Source of the DNA: Bacteroidales bacterium | GTDB lineage: Bacteria > Bacteroidota > Bacteroidia > Bacteroidales > BM520 | DNA length: 60,755 bases | Direction of reading: 5' to 3' | NCBI GenBank assembly: GCA_016285515.1 | Contig: JAEEQW010000015.1 | Location: 1 to 60,755 of the forward strand | Shown here: piece after piece, positions 42,148-50,479 of the stretch | How the letters are laid out: every line of letters begins with the position of its first letter | Numbering within the stretch: the first letter of the stretch is position 1 | Notes under the pieces: model-generated | The model's input: the letters and a program-made list of their open reading frames with translations, nothing else | What the model was told of the DNA's origin: nothing | Databases searched by the model: none | Made by a program: the position numbers and the translations under genes

Positions 42148-43686
42148 TTACCAGTTGTTTTTAGGTGTTGTCCGGCGACCGATACGAGGTTCAAAACCCT
42201 CAACACGTGAGCGTTTCTGCAGGATGAATATGGCACTCTCGTCGGCATCAGGTCCGTCGTCATGGACATTGGACCCTTTTTGGAATGCGAGTGTCTGTTC
42301 AATACCGACTGTCATATCGGGGTCGTTTTTAAGATTTTCGTTATAATAGACAAAGCCGCGCTCCCACAAAGGGCTTACAGCCTCGATACGCTGGTATTTG
42401 TCCGGCTTGTTCCGCTTGTCGCCGCGTATAGGCAGCTGATATCCTCTGGCGTTTCCTTCGTTTGTGAATTCGTCGAGGATGGTGTCCTGCAGGAAGTTGG
42501 CTTCTATGTAATATTCGCATATTACGTTTTCGGGCAGGGACTCATGAAGGTCATAAAACCAGCGGACCATTTCGGCAACGCTGCACTGCCGCACGAATGC
42601 CTTCAGCAGGTGGAGTTCATTGCCTTTTTTGCCCCACAGCTTGATGGCTTTGTAGTCGTTTTTGGTCGTGGGTTTGAAGGACGGGTCGCAGTAAGCCACA
42701 AGATAGTCATATTGCCAGAGAGGATACGCCTTTTTCCAGCGTATCCAGTCATTGCGGAACACAGCACCTTCAGTGATTGGGTTGTTCATGTATTCCTTCT
42801 GGAATGCACGGTAGCCCATGAACAGCTGTTTTTCAGTCACACGTTCCTTTGTCCAATATTCCGGCCATGACGGCTGGCCGTTTTTGTCAAGCACATTGAT
42901 TCGTGACACACTGACATTCTGTATTTTGCTGATATTGGCGAGTACGCTGTTTTTGCTGATAAGGTTACCGACCATGATAAACCTGCCGCCTTCAGCTCCG
43001 AAGCATCCGAACAGGGCTGTTCTGACCCAATCTGTAACTTTGCGGACACGGCTGTCGTTTTCCACAAGTTCGTCGTCATCAAGGTCATCGATGACAATAT
43101 AGTCCGGGCGGTTTTCCCTCTCTCGCAGTCCGCGCGGTGACTGGCCGCGGCCAAGTGCATTGAAGGAGCATCCATCGGTAGTGATGAACTCGCCATCCGT
43201 CCATTGTCCGGTGCTGTACTGTTCCCCGAAATCCCTGATGTAACGCTTGTTGAATTGGAGTTCCGCCTGCAGGTCTCCGAGCAGCTGGATTGCATTGGCC
43301 TCACTTTTGCCCACGAGCACCATAGTGTTTATCTGCCGTTTCTCCTGGCATTTGAGCCACATCGGGATAAAGATGTCAATATGTGTTGACTTGGCATGTC
43401 CTCTTGCCCACATATACACGGCCTTCAGGGTCTTGTTGTTAAGTATCTCATTGGCGGCTTTTATATGGAATTTGGCTGATGGTATGAGTTTCCCGGTATC
43501 TTTGTCCGTGCAGTAATGCGGGAAATAATACTCGACAAAGTATGCGTAATCCCTTCTGGCACGCCGTATGCGTCTGAGTCGTTCCGTCTCGGATTCGGAC
43601 GCATTGCCGGTCGTAATACTTTGGATTTCGCTACAGTGCTGCTTCCACTGTTCGAGTGCTTTTTTCAGTTCTTTCTGGGATAGCAT
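42148..43686 (-). CDS. Terminase large subunit (Mu gp28-like)
   Basis: The 512-residue protein has a Walker A-like MWARGHAKSTHIDIF (residues about 92-106), Walker B DYIVIDDLDDDELV, and a C-terminal RNase H-type nuclease with the first Asp in YLVAYCDPSFKPTTKNDYKA and later acids in EYYIEANFLQD and DDGPDADESAI. It packages phage DNA into proheads, in Mu relatives by headful cutting of integrated copies. It overlaps neither neighbour but is separated by only 1-2 bp from both. Confidence 0.93.
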   Translation of the reverse strand: MLSQKELKKALEQWKQHCSEIQSITTGNASESETERLRRIRRARRDYAYFVEYYFPHYCTDKDTGKLIPSAKFHIKAANEILNNKTLKAVYMWARGHAKSTHIDIFIPMWLKCQEKRQINTMVLVGKSEANAIQLLGDLQAELQFNKRYIRDFGEQYSTGQWTDGEFITTDGCSFNALGRGQSPRGLRERENRPDYIVIDDLDDDELVENDSRVRKVTDWVRTALFGCFGAEGGRFIMVGNLISKNSVLANISKIQNVSVSRINVLDKNGQPSWPEYWTKERVTEKQLFMGYRAFQKEYMNNPITEGAVFRNDWIRWKKAYPLWQYDYLVAYCDPSFKPTTKNDYKAIKLWGKKGNELHLLKAFVRQCSVAEMVRWFYDLHESLPENVICEYYIEANFLQDTILDEFTNEGNARGYQLPIRGDKRNKPDKYQRIEAVSPLWERGFVYYNENLKNDPDMTVGIEQTLAFQKGSNVHDDGPDADESAIFILQKRSRVEGFEPRIGRRTTPKNNW

Positions 43687-43687
43687 T

Positions 43688-44140
43688 TTACTTGAACTCT
43701 ACGGTGGAGTATTTAAGTTGTTCGCTGATAAACAGGTCGTGATACCTGTGAATCTGGTTTACCAGTTCCGGTGTCAGCTCGGTGTCGAACTGCATACGTG
43801 ACACAAGCCAGTTGTCGAATTTGGTGAAAACTTCCATTATGGTGACGACATTGGTTTGTTTGTCGAGCTTTTCGATGGCGGTTGTCGCCTTAACCATTTC
43901 ATCGGCAGTCCATTGTCCGGATTCGAGTTTTTCGTTGATTTTTTTCAGCATTTTGGCGACAAGCTCCTGCCTTGTGATAAATTTGGCCGCCCTTTTTGCC
44001 TCCCATTCTTCTTCCTTAACCCATTTGTTGACGGTTACGCATGACACGCCGATTTTTTCCGCTATCGCCTTCTGTGTTTCATTATTATAATAATATAGGC
44101 GTGCGAGTTCCTTTTTGATGCTAAGTTCTTTTTTGCCCAT
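43688..44140 (-). CDS. Terminase small subunit (gp27/DUF1804-like)
   Basis: The 150-residue protein begins MGKKELSIKKELARLYYYNN and has an HTH (TQKAIAEKIGVSCVTVNKWV) followed by helices and an EFTKFDNWLV-type end. This fits small terminases that recognise the packaging start. The ATG at 44140 is preferred over the upstream in-frame TTG at 44152. It is the first gene of the leftward late block, divergent from the protease gene. Confidence 0.8.
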   Translation of the reverse strand: MGKKELSIKKELARLYYYNNETQKAIAEKIGVSCVTVNKWVKEEEWEAKRAAKFITRQELVAKMLKKINEKLESGQWTADEMVKATTAIEKLDKQTNVVTIMEVFTKFDNWLVSRMQFDTELTPELVNQIHRYHDLFISEQLKYSTVEFK

Positions 44141-44261
44141 CTTTTCAAACAATTTCGTGCAAAATTATATTTTGCACTTATGCAAATAATTGAATATGAT
44201 AATAATGCACATGCCTATTAGCATAAAGCGCACATTTCATAACAGGCATGATTCCGCTATA

Positions 44262-44269
44262 TATTTTTG
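44262..44269 (+). promoter_or_regulatory. -7 box before the rightward late operon
   Basis: TATTTTTG followed by C, 18 bp upstream of the protease ATG, with no TTTG -33 box. A weak -33 would fit a late promoter that needs a phage activator such as Mu C. The 120-bp divergent region (44141-44286) must also hold the leftward late promoter. Confidence 0.45.
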
Positions 44270-44286
44270 CGGAAAAATTATTGGAC

Positions 44287-45273
44287 ATGAAACCAAAGAC
44301 ATTTGTTTTGAGCGATGAGAGCATAAACAGCTACGGATTCCGGGTATTGACTGCCGGCATAGCGCTTGACAGGTTTGAACGTAATCCGATTATGCTGTGG
44401 AATCACACACGCAGTGTTCGTGACGACAGAGAGACCATGCTGCCGATTGGCAAATGGGCCAACATCAGGGTGGAGGATGGGAGACTGATTGCAGATGCCG
44501 TATTCGACGAAAAAGACAAGTTTGCCATGAAAATTGCCGAAAAAGTGGAACAAGGCATCATCAACATGGCCTCAATCGGTTTTGTCGTCAACGAGGAAAG
44601 TGACAAGCCGGAGGTGGTACTGCCAGGGCAGACTTTAAAGACAGTTACAAAATGCACTCTGCTTGAAGTTAGCATAGTTGACATCGGGAGCAATGCCAAT
44701 GCTGTAGCGCTGTATGACAAAGAAGGGAATATAATGGAACTCAGTGCCGGCGGCCAGTGTGCAGTCGGACTTATTAATAACTCAAAAAACACAAGTATGG
44801 ATGTAAAAGAAATCGCAAAAATCCTGGGGCTGAAGGAAGATGCAACTGAAGCTGAAATCAAGGAGAAACTGAACGCCTTGAACCGGGAACAAAAAGATGA
44901 GGCGGCCAACAGCCGCATCGGGGAATTAGAGGGGAAATTGCGCCAGTTGGAGGCTGAAAAAGCAGCCCAGGAAAAGAAGGCAATCACAACCCTCGTTGAC
45001 GATGCAGTCAAGGCCGGCAAAATCACAATTGACAAAAAGCAGCACTTTGTCGAGCTTGGCATCAAGGTCGGCATTGACAGCCTGACTGAAACACTGTCAT
45101 GCATGAATCCTGCATTAAGACCTACAGATGTTATCGGACATCATCCAACACCGGGACAGAAGAAGTTCTCGGAAATGGGCGAGGATGAACTTAGGGCGCT
45201 GCGTGACAACGACCGCACAGCTTACTGCGAACTTTACCGCAGGGAGTTTGGCATAGAACCAGAATTTAAATAG
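44287..45273 (+). CDS. Prohead protease with C-terminal scaffold
   Basis: The 328-residue protein has a U35/HK97-type protease domain (about 1-165): SYGFRVLTAGIALDRFERNP, MLWNHTRSV with the catalytic His, and INMASIGFVV with the nucleophile Ser. A linker follows, then a coiled coil (about 175-255: IAKILGLKEDATEAEIKEKL, LEGKLRQLEAEKAAQEKKA) that serves as scaffold. The two jobs that Mu splits between I and Z are in one chain. The capsid gene follows after 7 bp. Confidence 0.85.
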   Translation: MKPKTFVLSDESINSYGFRVLTAGIALDRFERNPIMLWNHTRSVRDDRETMLPIGKWANIRVEDGRLIADAVFDEKDKFAMKIAEKVEQGIINMASIGFVVNEESDKPEVVLPGQTLKTVTKCTLLEVSIVDIGSNANAVALYDKEGNIMELSAGGQCAVGLINNSKNTSMDVKEIAKILGLKEDATEAEIKEKLNALNREQKDEAANSRIGELEGKLRQLEAEKAAQEKKAITTLVDDAVKAGKITIDKKQHFVELGIKVGIDSLTETLSCMNPALRPTDVIGHHPTPGQKKFSEMGEDELRALRDNDRTAYCELYRREFGIEPEFK

Positions 45274-45280
45274 TTAGAGC

Positions 45281-46597
45281 ATGAAGAAATTTATTTTATT
45301 TCTAATGGCAGTTTCCGTTAACTGCCTTTTCGGCTCCACGATAGCTGTGGCAGCCGGATTGCCGCCATGGACAGGAATGGTGGCGCTTAATGCATTAGGT
45401 GTTGTGGGAAGCCTTGCACCTCAGGGGGTACTCAAAGCCGGAATATACACAGAAGTATGGACCGGATATATGATCAAGGCACTGCGTGATGAAGCGTCCA
45501 AACTTGGCTGGTACAGCAAGATAAGAAACTTCAACCAGTATGTCAAAAATGATGCGATACACATGAATGACATAGGTCTAGATCCTGATGTCCTGATAAA
45601 CAACACAACTTATCCATTGGATGTTCAGGCGCTGCCGGATAGTGACAAGGCATTCTCACTTGACAAGTTCCAGACCAAGCCGACACCTGTAACGGATGAC
45701 GAACTCTACGCATTGAGCTACGACAAGATGTCGTCAGTTATTGAACGTCACCGTGATGCGCTCGAAATCAATATATACACCAAGGCAATACATTCTTTGG
45801 CGCCAGCGGCCAACACAGCAAATACGCCTGTATTGCTCACCACCGGTGATAACGACAGTGGAAACACGAGACGCAAGATAACCCGTCAGGATATCATAAG
45901 GCTGAAGAAGTCATTTGACGTGCAGAAGGTTCCTGTAACAGGCCGTATCTTAGTTCTCTGCAGTGACCATGTTAACGATCTGCTTGAGTCTGACCAGAAG
46001 TTTGCAGACCAGTATTATAACTATACCACCGGCAAGATATCCAACCTTTACGGTTTTGAGGTATATGAATACAACGAATGTCCGTATTACAACACCAGCG
46101 ATCTTACCAAGATATCTTTTGGAGGCAGCACCATAGGTTATATGCAGGCATCAGTTGCTTTTTATGCACCTCGTATGATGAAGGCTGACGGAAGCACAAA
46201 GACATATATGAGTCAGGCATCGGCAGATCCTTTGTACCAGCGTAACCTCGTTGCGTTCAGAACATACAATATCTGTCTGCCGCTTAAGAACGAATGTATA
46301 GGTGCAATAGTCAGTGCTCCAGCTGCAGACGCAACTCCGTCAATTGTAGTGGAACCTGCTGAGATAGAGTTCACAAATGCAGGCGGCAGCCAGGTGGTTG
46401 AAGTTGGATGTGCAAGCAATTATGTTGCATCAATAACAGGAACCGGATTCAGCAAGTCCAAGTCTGGCGGCACTGTTACAGTAACCGCTACAGCCAACAA
46501 CACTGAAGGCGATACTGCAAGAACCGGCACACTGACTCTTAAGGACCTTGCCACAGGTGACACTGTTACAGTGCCAATCAGCCAGGCAGGGGCATAA
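45281..46597 (+). CDS. Major capsid protein with signal-like N-terminus and C-terminal BACON domain
   Basis: The 438-residue protein is in the capsid slot and shows an HK97-like body (GIYTEVWTGYMIKALRDEAS, VTGRILVLCSDHVNDLLESD, LYQRNLVAFRTYNICLPL). Two additions are unusual. The first 25 residues (MKKFILFLMAVSVNCLFGST then IAVAA) look like a Sec signal peptide. The last 85 (PSIVVEPAEIEFTNAGGSQV...GTLTLKDLATGDTVTVPIS) form a BACON-type beta-sandwich, a Bacteroidetes domain thought to bind glycans or mucin. The N-terminus may instead be a delta-domain removed by the protease. A terminator follows. Confidence 0.8.
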   Translation: MKKFILFLMAVSVNCLFGSTIAVAAGLPPWTGMVALNALGVVGSLAPQGVLKAGIYTEVWTGYMIKALRDEASKLGWYSKIRNFNQYVKNDAIHMNDIGLDPDVLINNTTYPLDVQALPDSDKAFSLDKFQTKPTPVTDDELYALSYDKMSSVIERHRDALEINIYTKAIHSLAPAANTANTPVLLTTGDNDSGNTRRKITRQDIIRLKKSFDVQKVPVTGRILVLCSDHVNDLLESDQKFADQYYNYTTGKISNLYGFEVYEYNECPYYNTSDLTKISFGGSTIGYMQASVAFYAPRMMKADGSTKTYMSQASADPLYQRNLVAFRTYNICLPLKNECIGAIVSAPAADATPSIVVEPAEIEFTNAGGSQVVEVGCASNYVASITGTGFSKSKSGGTVTVTATANNTEGDTARTGTLTLKDLATGDTVTVPISQAGA

Positions 46598-46644
46598 TAT
46601 GAACCAATAGCTTTTCAGTAATTTTTCATAGGAATGGTTTTTTT

Positions 46645-46691
46645 CGGGACAGTGAACACAGGTGACAGCGCAATTAGCTGTCCCGTTTTTT
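46645..46691 (+). terminator. Terminator after the capsid gene
   Basis: CGGGACAG (46645-46652) pairs with CTGTCCCG (46678-46685) around a 25-nt loop, followed by six T residues. Partial termination here would set capsid above lysis and tail gene expression. Confidence 0.65.
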
Positions 46692-46696
46692 AGAAA

Positions 46697-47104
46697 ATGG
46701 CAGCAAGAGGAATCAGAAACAACAATCCGCTGAATATACGTCGCAGCAAGGACCGGTTCAAAGGTGAGGTGCAGAGCACTGACAAATCGTTCAAACAGTT
46801 TGAAAGCATGGAATATGGCTATAGGGCTGCATTCGTCATTATAGGCACATATATCTCGAAAGGTGTCAACACACTTGAAAAGATAATTGAAAGATGGGCG
46901 CCAAGCACCGAAAACCATACCGGTCTGTACATTGACTTTGTCGAAAAAAGATCCAAGGTTGACCGCAATTGCTGGCTAACAAGCAAATCAGGATTGGCCA
47001 TCTTCAAGATAGTGGAAGCCATGATGGAGTACGAGACCGGAGAGAAGCCAAACTATGATCAGGTAAAGGGCGGATTCCTTATGCAGGACAAAATAACGGT
47101 TTGA
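46697..47104 (+). CDS. Phage muramidase-like lysis protein
   Basis: The 135-residue protein opens with GIRNNNPLNIRRSKDRFKGE and has FESMEYGYRAAFVIIGTYIS and IIERWAPSTENHTGLYIDFV. This pattern is common in phage lysozyme-like (structural protein P5-type) enzymes of Bacteroidetes phages that cut peptidoglycan. The catalytic Glu is probably in SMEYG or ENHT. It heads the lysis cluster, before a membrane protein and a spanin-like lipoprotein. Confidence 0.75.
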   Translation: MAARGIRNNNPLNIRRSKDRFKGEVQSTDKSFKQFESMEYGYRAAFVIIGTYISKGVNTLEKIIERWAPSTENHTGLYIDFVEKRSKVDRNCWLTSKSGLAIFKIVEAMMEYETGEKPNYDQVKGGFLMQDKITV

Positions 47105-47106
47105 TT

Positions 47107-47472
47107 ATGGATACAGAAGTATTATTGGCAATTATCGGAGCTTTTGCAGCTCCTGTTGTCGGCTGGATTATTAACGTTGTGCTGATGCGTCGGAAGTACG
47201 TTGCCGAGGTTGACAAACTTAAGGCTGAAAATGATTCGATATCAAAAAGCAACTCCGGCGTTAATGTTGACAACACCCAGAAGCTGATAGACATGATAAT
47301 CACCAATGTGGTCACGCCACTGGAATCGGAGATAAAGAAGCTTCGTCTGTCCAATGGAAGGCTTACACGTGCCATTGACAAGATAGCTGACTGTCCGACA
47401 CCTGACACCTGCCCTGTAAAGGCGGAAATCAGGCGACAGGAGACAAATAGCAACAAGTCTGAACATGAATAG
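47107..47472 (+). CDS. Single-pass membrane protein with coiled coil, holin candidate
   Basis: 121 residues from the ATG at 47107 (MDTEVLLAIIGAFAAPVVGW), with one hydrophobic helix (about 5-27) and a predicted coiled coil (KYVAEVDKLKAENDS). Size, position between muramidase and spanin, and topology suggest a holin or an inner-membrane spanin part. The sequence alone does not decide. It overlaps the next gene by 8 bp. Confidence 0.5.
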   Translation: MDTEVLLAIIGAFAAPVVGWIINVVLMRRKYVAEVDKLKAENDSISKSNSGVNVDNTQKLIDMIITNVVTPLESEIKKLRLSNGRLTRAIDKIADCPTPDTCPVKAEIRRQETNSNKSEHE

Positions 47473-47920
47473 GGTTACCGTCATATCAGCTTTTATATTG
47501 CTTGTAATCACCTCATGCAACCCCATGCCCATACAGGAAGTGCCTGTAAAGACACAGACTATAATACGGGAACGGGTTGTGCCGGTTACGGTATCTGCTG
47601 ATTCGGCGCTGGTAAACATGCTGCTGAGCTGTGACAGCAGCAACCAGGTGATGCTGAAGGAACTTACAGAGATTAAGTCTGCAAGCGTTTCAACGGCCTT
47701 CAAACAGCGTTCGGACAATTTTGAAATAAAGTTTAAAACCCTGCATGACACGATTTATGTACCTGTCATTGATACAGTTGTCATAGAAGAAAAACCTGTA
47801 ATAGTTGAAAAAACTGAAATTGTATATAAGATGAAGTCATGGCAGAAGACTTTTATGTACATAGGGATAGCCTTGACTATACTGATATTTCTCACAATAG
47901 TTTACAAACTCATCAAATAA
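47465..47920 (+). CDS. Lipoprotein with C-terminal membrane segment (unimolecular-spanin-like)
   Basis: The 151-residue protein has a lipobox FILLVITSC with lipidated Cys18 at the N-terminus and a transmembrane segment at the C-terminus (TFMYIGIALTILIFLTIVYK). Between them is a periplasmic stretch rich in beta-strand (IPVIDTVVIEEKPVIVEKTE). An outer-membrane lipid anchor joined to an inner-membrane anchor in one chain is the definition of u-spanins, which fuse the membranes at lysis. Its place in the lysis cluster agrees. Confidence 0.65.
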   Translation: MNRVTVISAFILLVITSCNPMPIQEVPVKTQTIIRERVVPVTVSADSALVNMLLSCDSSNQVMLKELTEIKSASVSTAFKQRSDNFEIKFKTLHDTIYVPVIDTVVIEEKPVIVEKTEIVYKMKSWQKTFMYIGIALTILIFLTIVYKLIK

Positions 47921-47929
47921 ATATGAAGT

Positions 47930-48148
47930 ATGGGAAAAAAAGAAAATCCGCCGGTAAGATATGAGAACGGCAAATGGATTACAACCGACGGCCTGGCCTT
48001 CAGCACGCAGTCGAAGGCAGAGGCTCACGCTCACGTTCTGAGCACTCAGAGCGACACAAAGAAACATGAGGCCACAAACACAAATGGCCCAAAGACAACG
48101 GAAGTTAAACCAGAAGAAAAAATTGCAAACAATGGGAAAATTAAATGA
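47930..48148 (+). CDS. Small hydrophilic phage protein
   Basis: 72 residues, highly charged and Lys/Thr rich (MGKKENPPVRYENGKWITTD, then GLAFSTQSKAEAHAHVL). No family is recognised. Its end overlaps the sheath start by 17 bp in another frame, so it is translated with the sheath gene. Confidence 0.55.
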   Translation: MGKKENPPVRYENGKWITTDGLAFSTQSKAEAHAHVLSTQSDTKKHEATNTNGPKTTEVKPEEKIANNGKIK

Positions 48149-49442
48149 CGTAACATTTATCAAGGGTAACGGCGGACTTGGAAGGCCGGCTGCGAATGAG
48201 GATCCTGTAAGCGGACTCATCCTGCTGCTCAGAAATGTCGCGGCTGCAGACCTGATGAATGCAGAGAACACGAGTCAGTTTGACTCAATAGCGAGTCAGG
48301 CTGACAATGGCGGCACAATCTATGTAACCAAGTTAAGATATGCTGAGGAACTTGCAGACTACGGATTGGAGGCAAAGGATGTTGACGAGCAGGCAGACGC
48401 CGCCGCCTTCAAGAAACAGGGCGAGATCAATGCCATAATCTATCATGTGAGCGAATTTTTCCGCATGAATGAGCAAGGCACTCTCTATCTTATGATCAGA
48501 CTTACTGGAGGACCTGCCAATATAGTGAAAGAGGACATCAAACAACTGCAGTATTATGCCAACGGTAGCATCAGGCAATGTGGCATACTTACTGATGCAT
48601 TAACCAATATTGCGGATTATCAGACAGCATGTACCGAACTTGAGCAGGAGCACCAGCCTCTGTCGGTTGTCATCGCCTACAAAGGCAAAACAGTTGCAGT
48701 TGCGGCGGGTGAAGATGGGTTCACGACAACCACAACGTCTGTAGTGGCTTTATCCGACCTTAACAGCTCATCGACTAATTATATGATTGCAGGTCGTCGC
48801 AATCTGAGTCTTATGGTAGGATGCGACCTCGACAGCGGCGTTGTCAGAAGCCTTGCAGAATACGGATATTACGGAGCAATAGGTCTTGTGCTTGGCGCCA
48901 TATCCAAGGCACAGGTGCATGAAAGCATTGCATACGTTGCAAAGTTCCCTCTGTCATTGTCGGTACCAGGTCTCATTAGCGGTGAACCAATAAAGGAGGT
49001 CAGCGTGATGGATCAGGAAAAGATAAATGACAACCGATACATCTTCGTGCGAATCCATGTCGGAGACGCAGACAATTACTTTAACGACAGCCACACTCTC
49101 GATGTGCTCACGTCAGACTATGCGTATATTGAAAACAACAGGACCATTGACAAAGCCATTCGCGGAATCCGCCGGAATCTGCTCCCATATTTGAGTTCAC
49201 CTCTTGATGTTGATGCATCAACCGGCAAACTTGACAATGGTACTGTCAAATTCCTTGAAGCTACTGCAGGCAGTGCTTTGACTGACATGGAGAAGGCAGG
49301 CGAACTGTCCGGCTACAGCGTCGGTATTGATGCCAATCAGAACGTGCTTGCCACATCCGAGGTCGAGATTGTGATCAAGAACGTCCCTAAGGGTGTGATG
49401 CGCAAAGTGAAGGTTAAAATTGGCTTCACAACTAGTATTTAA
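48132..49442 (+). CDS. Tail sheath protein (DUF2586-like)
   Basis: The 436-residue protein starts MGKLNDVTFIKGNGGLGRPA, has the DUF2586-type body (YYGAIGLVLGAISKAQVHES), and ends with the conserved subunit-interlocking region (VLTSDYAYIENNRTIDKAIR, GIRRNLLPYLSSPL). It forms the contractile sheath, so the phage has a myovirus-type tail. An in-frame codon at 48066 was rejected because it would overlap most of the small gene upstream. Confidence 0.85.
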   Translation: MGKLNDVTFIKGNGGLGRPAANEDPVSGLILLLRNVAAADLMNAENTSQFDSIASQADNGGTIYVTKLRYAEELADYGLEAKDVDEQADAAAFKKQGEINAIIYHVSEFFRMNEQGTLYLMIRLTGGPANIVKEDIKQLQYYANGSIRQCGILTDALTNIADYQTACTELEQEHQPLSVVIAYKGKTVAVAAGEDGFTTTTTSVVALSDLNSSSTNYMIAGRRNLSLMVGCDLDSGVVRSLAEYGYYGAIGLVLGAISKAQVHESIAYVAKFPLSLSVPGLISGEPIKEVSVMDQEKINDNRYIFVRIHVGDADNYFNDSHTLDVLTSDYAYIENNRTIDKAIRGIRRNLLPYLSSPLDVDASTGKLDNGTVKFLEATAGSALTDMEKAGELSGYSVGIDANQNVLATSEVEIVIKNVPKGVMRKVKVKIGFTTSI

Positions 49443-49463
49443 AACTTATAAAAGGAAACAGAT

Positions 49464-49904
49464 ATGAACGGATTAGAACATATACCAGAGGTTAATGGTG
49501 TTGCCTACTCATGGGTACAGATCCAAACCATGATTGCTGGGGTGCCGGTAACTGGCATTACTGCCATAAACTATAAGGATAGCCAGGAGATGGATGAGAT
49601 ATACGGTGCAGGCAGGATGCCCGTTGCACGCGGTTACGGACGCATCAAGGCTGAAGGCAGCATAACTCTCCTTCAGGATGAAATCATGGCTATAAGAGCC
49701 GCATCAGCTGCTCCAAGCCACAGACTCCAGGACATTGCTCCTTTCACAATCAATGTCAGCTACATCAAAGAAGGTAGCAATATTATCACGGATACTCTCC
49801 ACAATTGCCAGTTCAAAACGAACGGTGTTGACACAAAGGAAGGCGATACCAGCATTCCACAGCAACTTGACCTCCAGATAAGCCATATTGATTGGGGTGC
49901 ATAG
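49464..49904 (+). CDS. Tail tube protein
   Basis: The 146-residue protein directly follows the sheath, as tube genes do in contractile tails. It contains GVPVTGITAINYKDSQEMDE, IYGAGRMPVARGYGRIKAEG and HNCQFKTNGVDTKEGDT, a beta-rich pattern shared with Mu gpM-like tubes. Confidence 0.8.
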   Translation: MNGLEHIPEVNGVAYSWVQIQTMIAGVPVTGITAINYKDSQEMDEIYGAGRMPVARGYGRIKAEGSITLLQDEIMAIRAASAAPSHRLQDIAPFTINVSYIKEGSNIITDTLHNCQFKTNGVDTKEGDTSIPQQLDLQISHIDWGA

Positions 49905-49971
49905 GTGCATAAACAACGACGGGTAATTAAGTTTACCCGTCTATTTTTTAACAATAAAAAAAGAATCATAC

Positions 49972-50295
49972 ATGAAAAACAAGGAAGAAAAGAAACAGTT
50001 GACAGGACAGGCAACGGATGAACAGATTGCCATGTGGAAAAACCTGTACAAGAAAGTGTACGAAGTTGAGGTTGACGGCAGCGTATGCTACCTTAGGAAG
50101 CCGGATCGGAAAACAATATCGGCTGCCACATCACTGGGTGCCAGCGACCCGGTAAGATACGCTGAAGTTATGCTGGAGAACTGCTGGCTTGGAGGGGATG
50201 ACGATATCAAGACCGACAACGACAAATTCTTCGGTGTGACATCACAACTCGACAAACTGACAAAGGTGGCAAAGGCAAGCCTAAAGGAACTATAG
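49972..50295 (+). CDS. Tail assembly chaperone, short (unshifted) form
   Basis: The 107-residue protein (EKKQLTGQATDEQIAMWKNL, then YKKVYEVEVDGSVCYLRKPD) lies between tube and tape measure, the slot of the tail assembly chaperone. Its stop at 50293-50295 sits at the foot of a hairpin. A second frame continues to 50453, so a longer form is expected by ribosomal frameshifting. Confidence 0.75.
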   Translation: MKNKEEKKQLTGQATDEQIAMWKNLYKKVYEVEVDGSVCYLRKPDRKTISAATSLGASDPVRYAEVMLENCWLGGDDDIKTDNDKFFGVTSQLDKLTKVAKASLKEL

Positions 50296-50453
50296 AGGCT
50301 GCCCGGAAGGCAGCCTCTGAAAATGACATACTTATTGCCGACACAATGCTCAGATGTTACAATATTTGCAGCAATCCGGAGGAACTGGACGATATGGAAT
50401 GGGCGATGAAGCTTGAATCGCTGATGATTGCGCTCAAATACAGGCGGGATTAA
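49972..50453 (+). CDS. Tail assembly chaperone, long form by -1 frameshift
   Basis: If ribosomes move back one base at A-AAG-GAA (50283-50289), reading continues as GTIEAARKAASENDILIADT, MLRCYNICSNPEELDDMEWA and MKLESLMIALKYRRD to the TAA at 50451. This extension reads as real protein, has no usable start of its own near the junction, and fills the only gap before the tape measure gene. Shift-made G/GT-type pairs are standard for long-tailed phages. Confidence 0.65.
50283..50318 (+). promoter_or_regulatory. Programmed -1 frameshift site with stimulatory hairpin
   Basis: The slip site is A-AAG-GAA (Lys tRNA can re-pair on AAA). Five bases downstream, GAGGCTGCC (50295-50303) pairs perfectly with GGCAGCCTC (50309-50317) around a CGGAA loop, extendable by one A-T pair. 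The zero-frame TAG overlaps the stem base. Distance and stem fit bacterial -1 shift signals. Confidence 0.6.
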
Positions 50454-50479
50454 TGTACAGATAAAATAATGGATTCAAA

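Noticed and set aside
44403..45104. 233-codon minus-strand frame under the protease/scaffold gene
   Set aside because: Ser-rich composition and exact antisense to the coiled-coil scaffold; no independent start signals.
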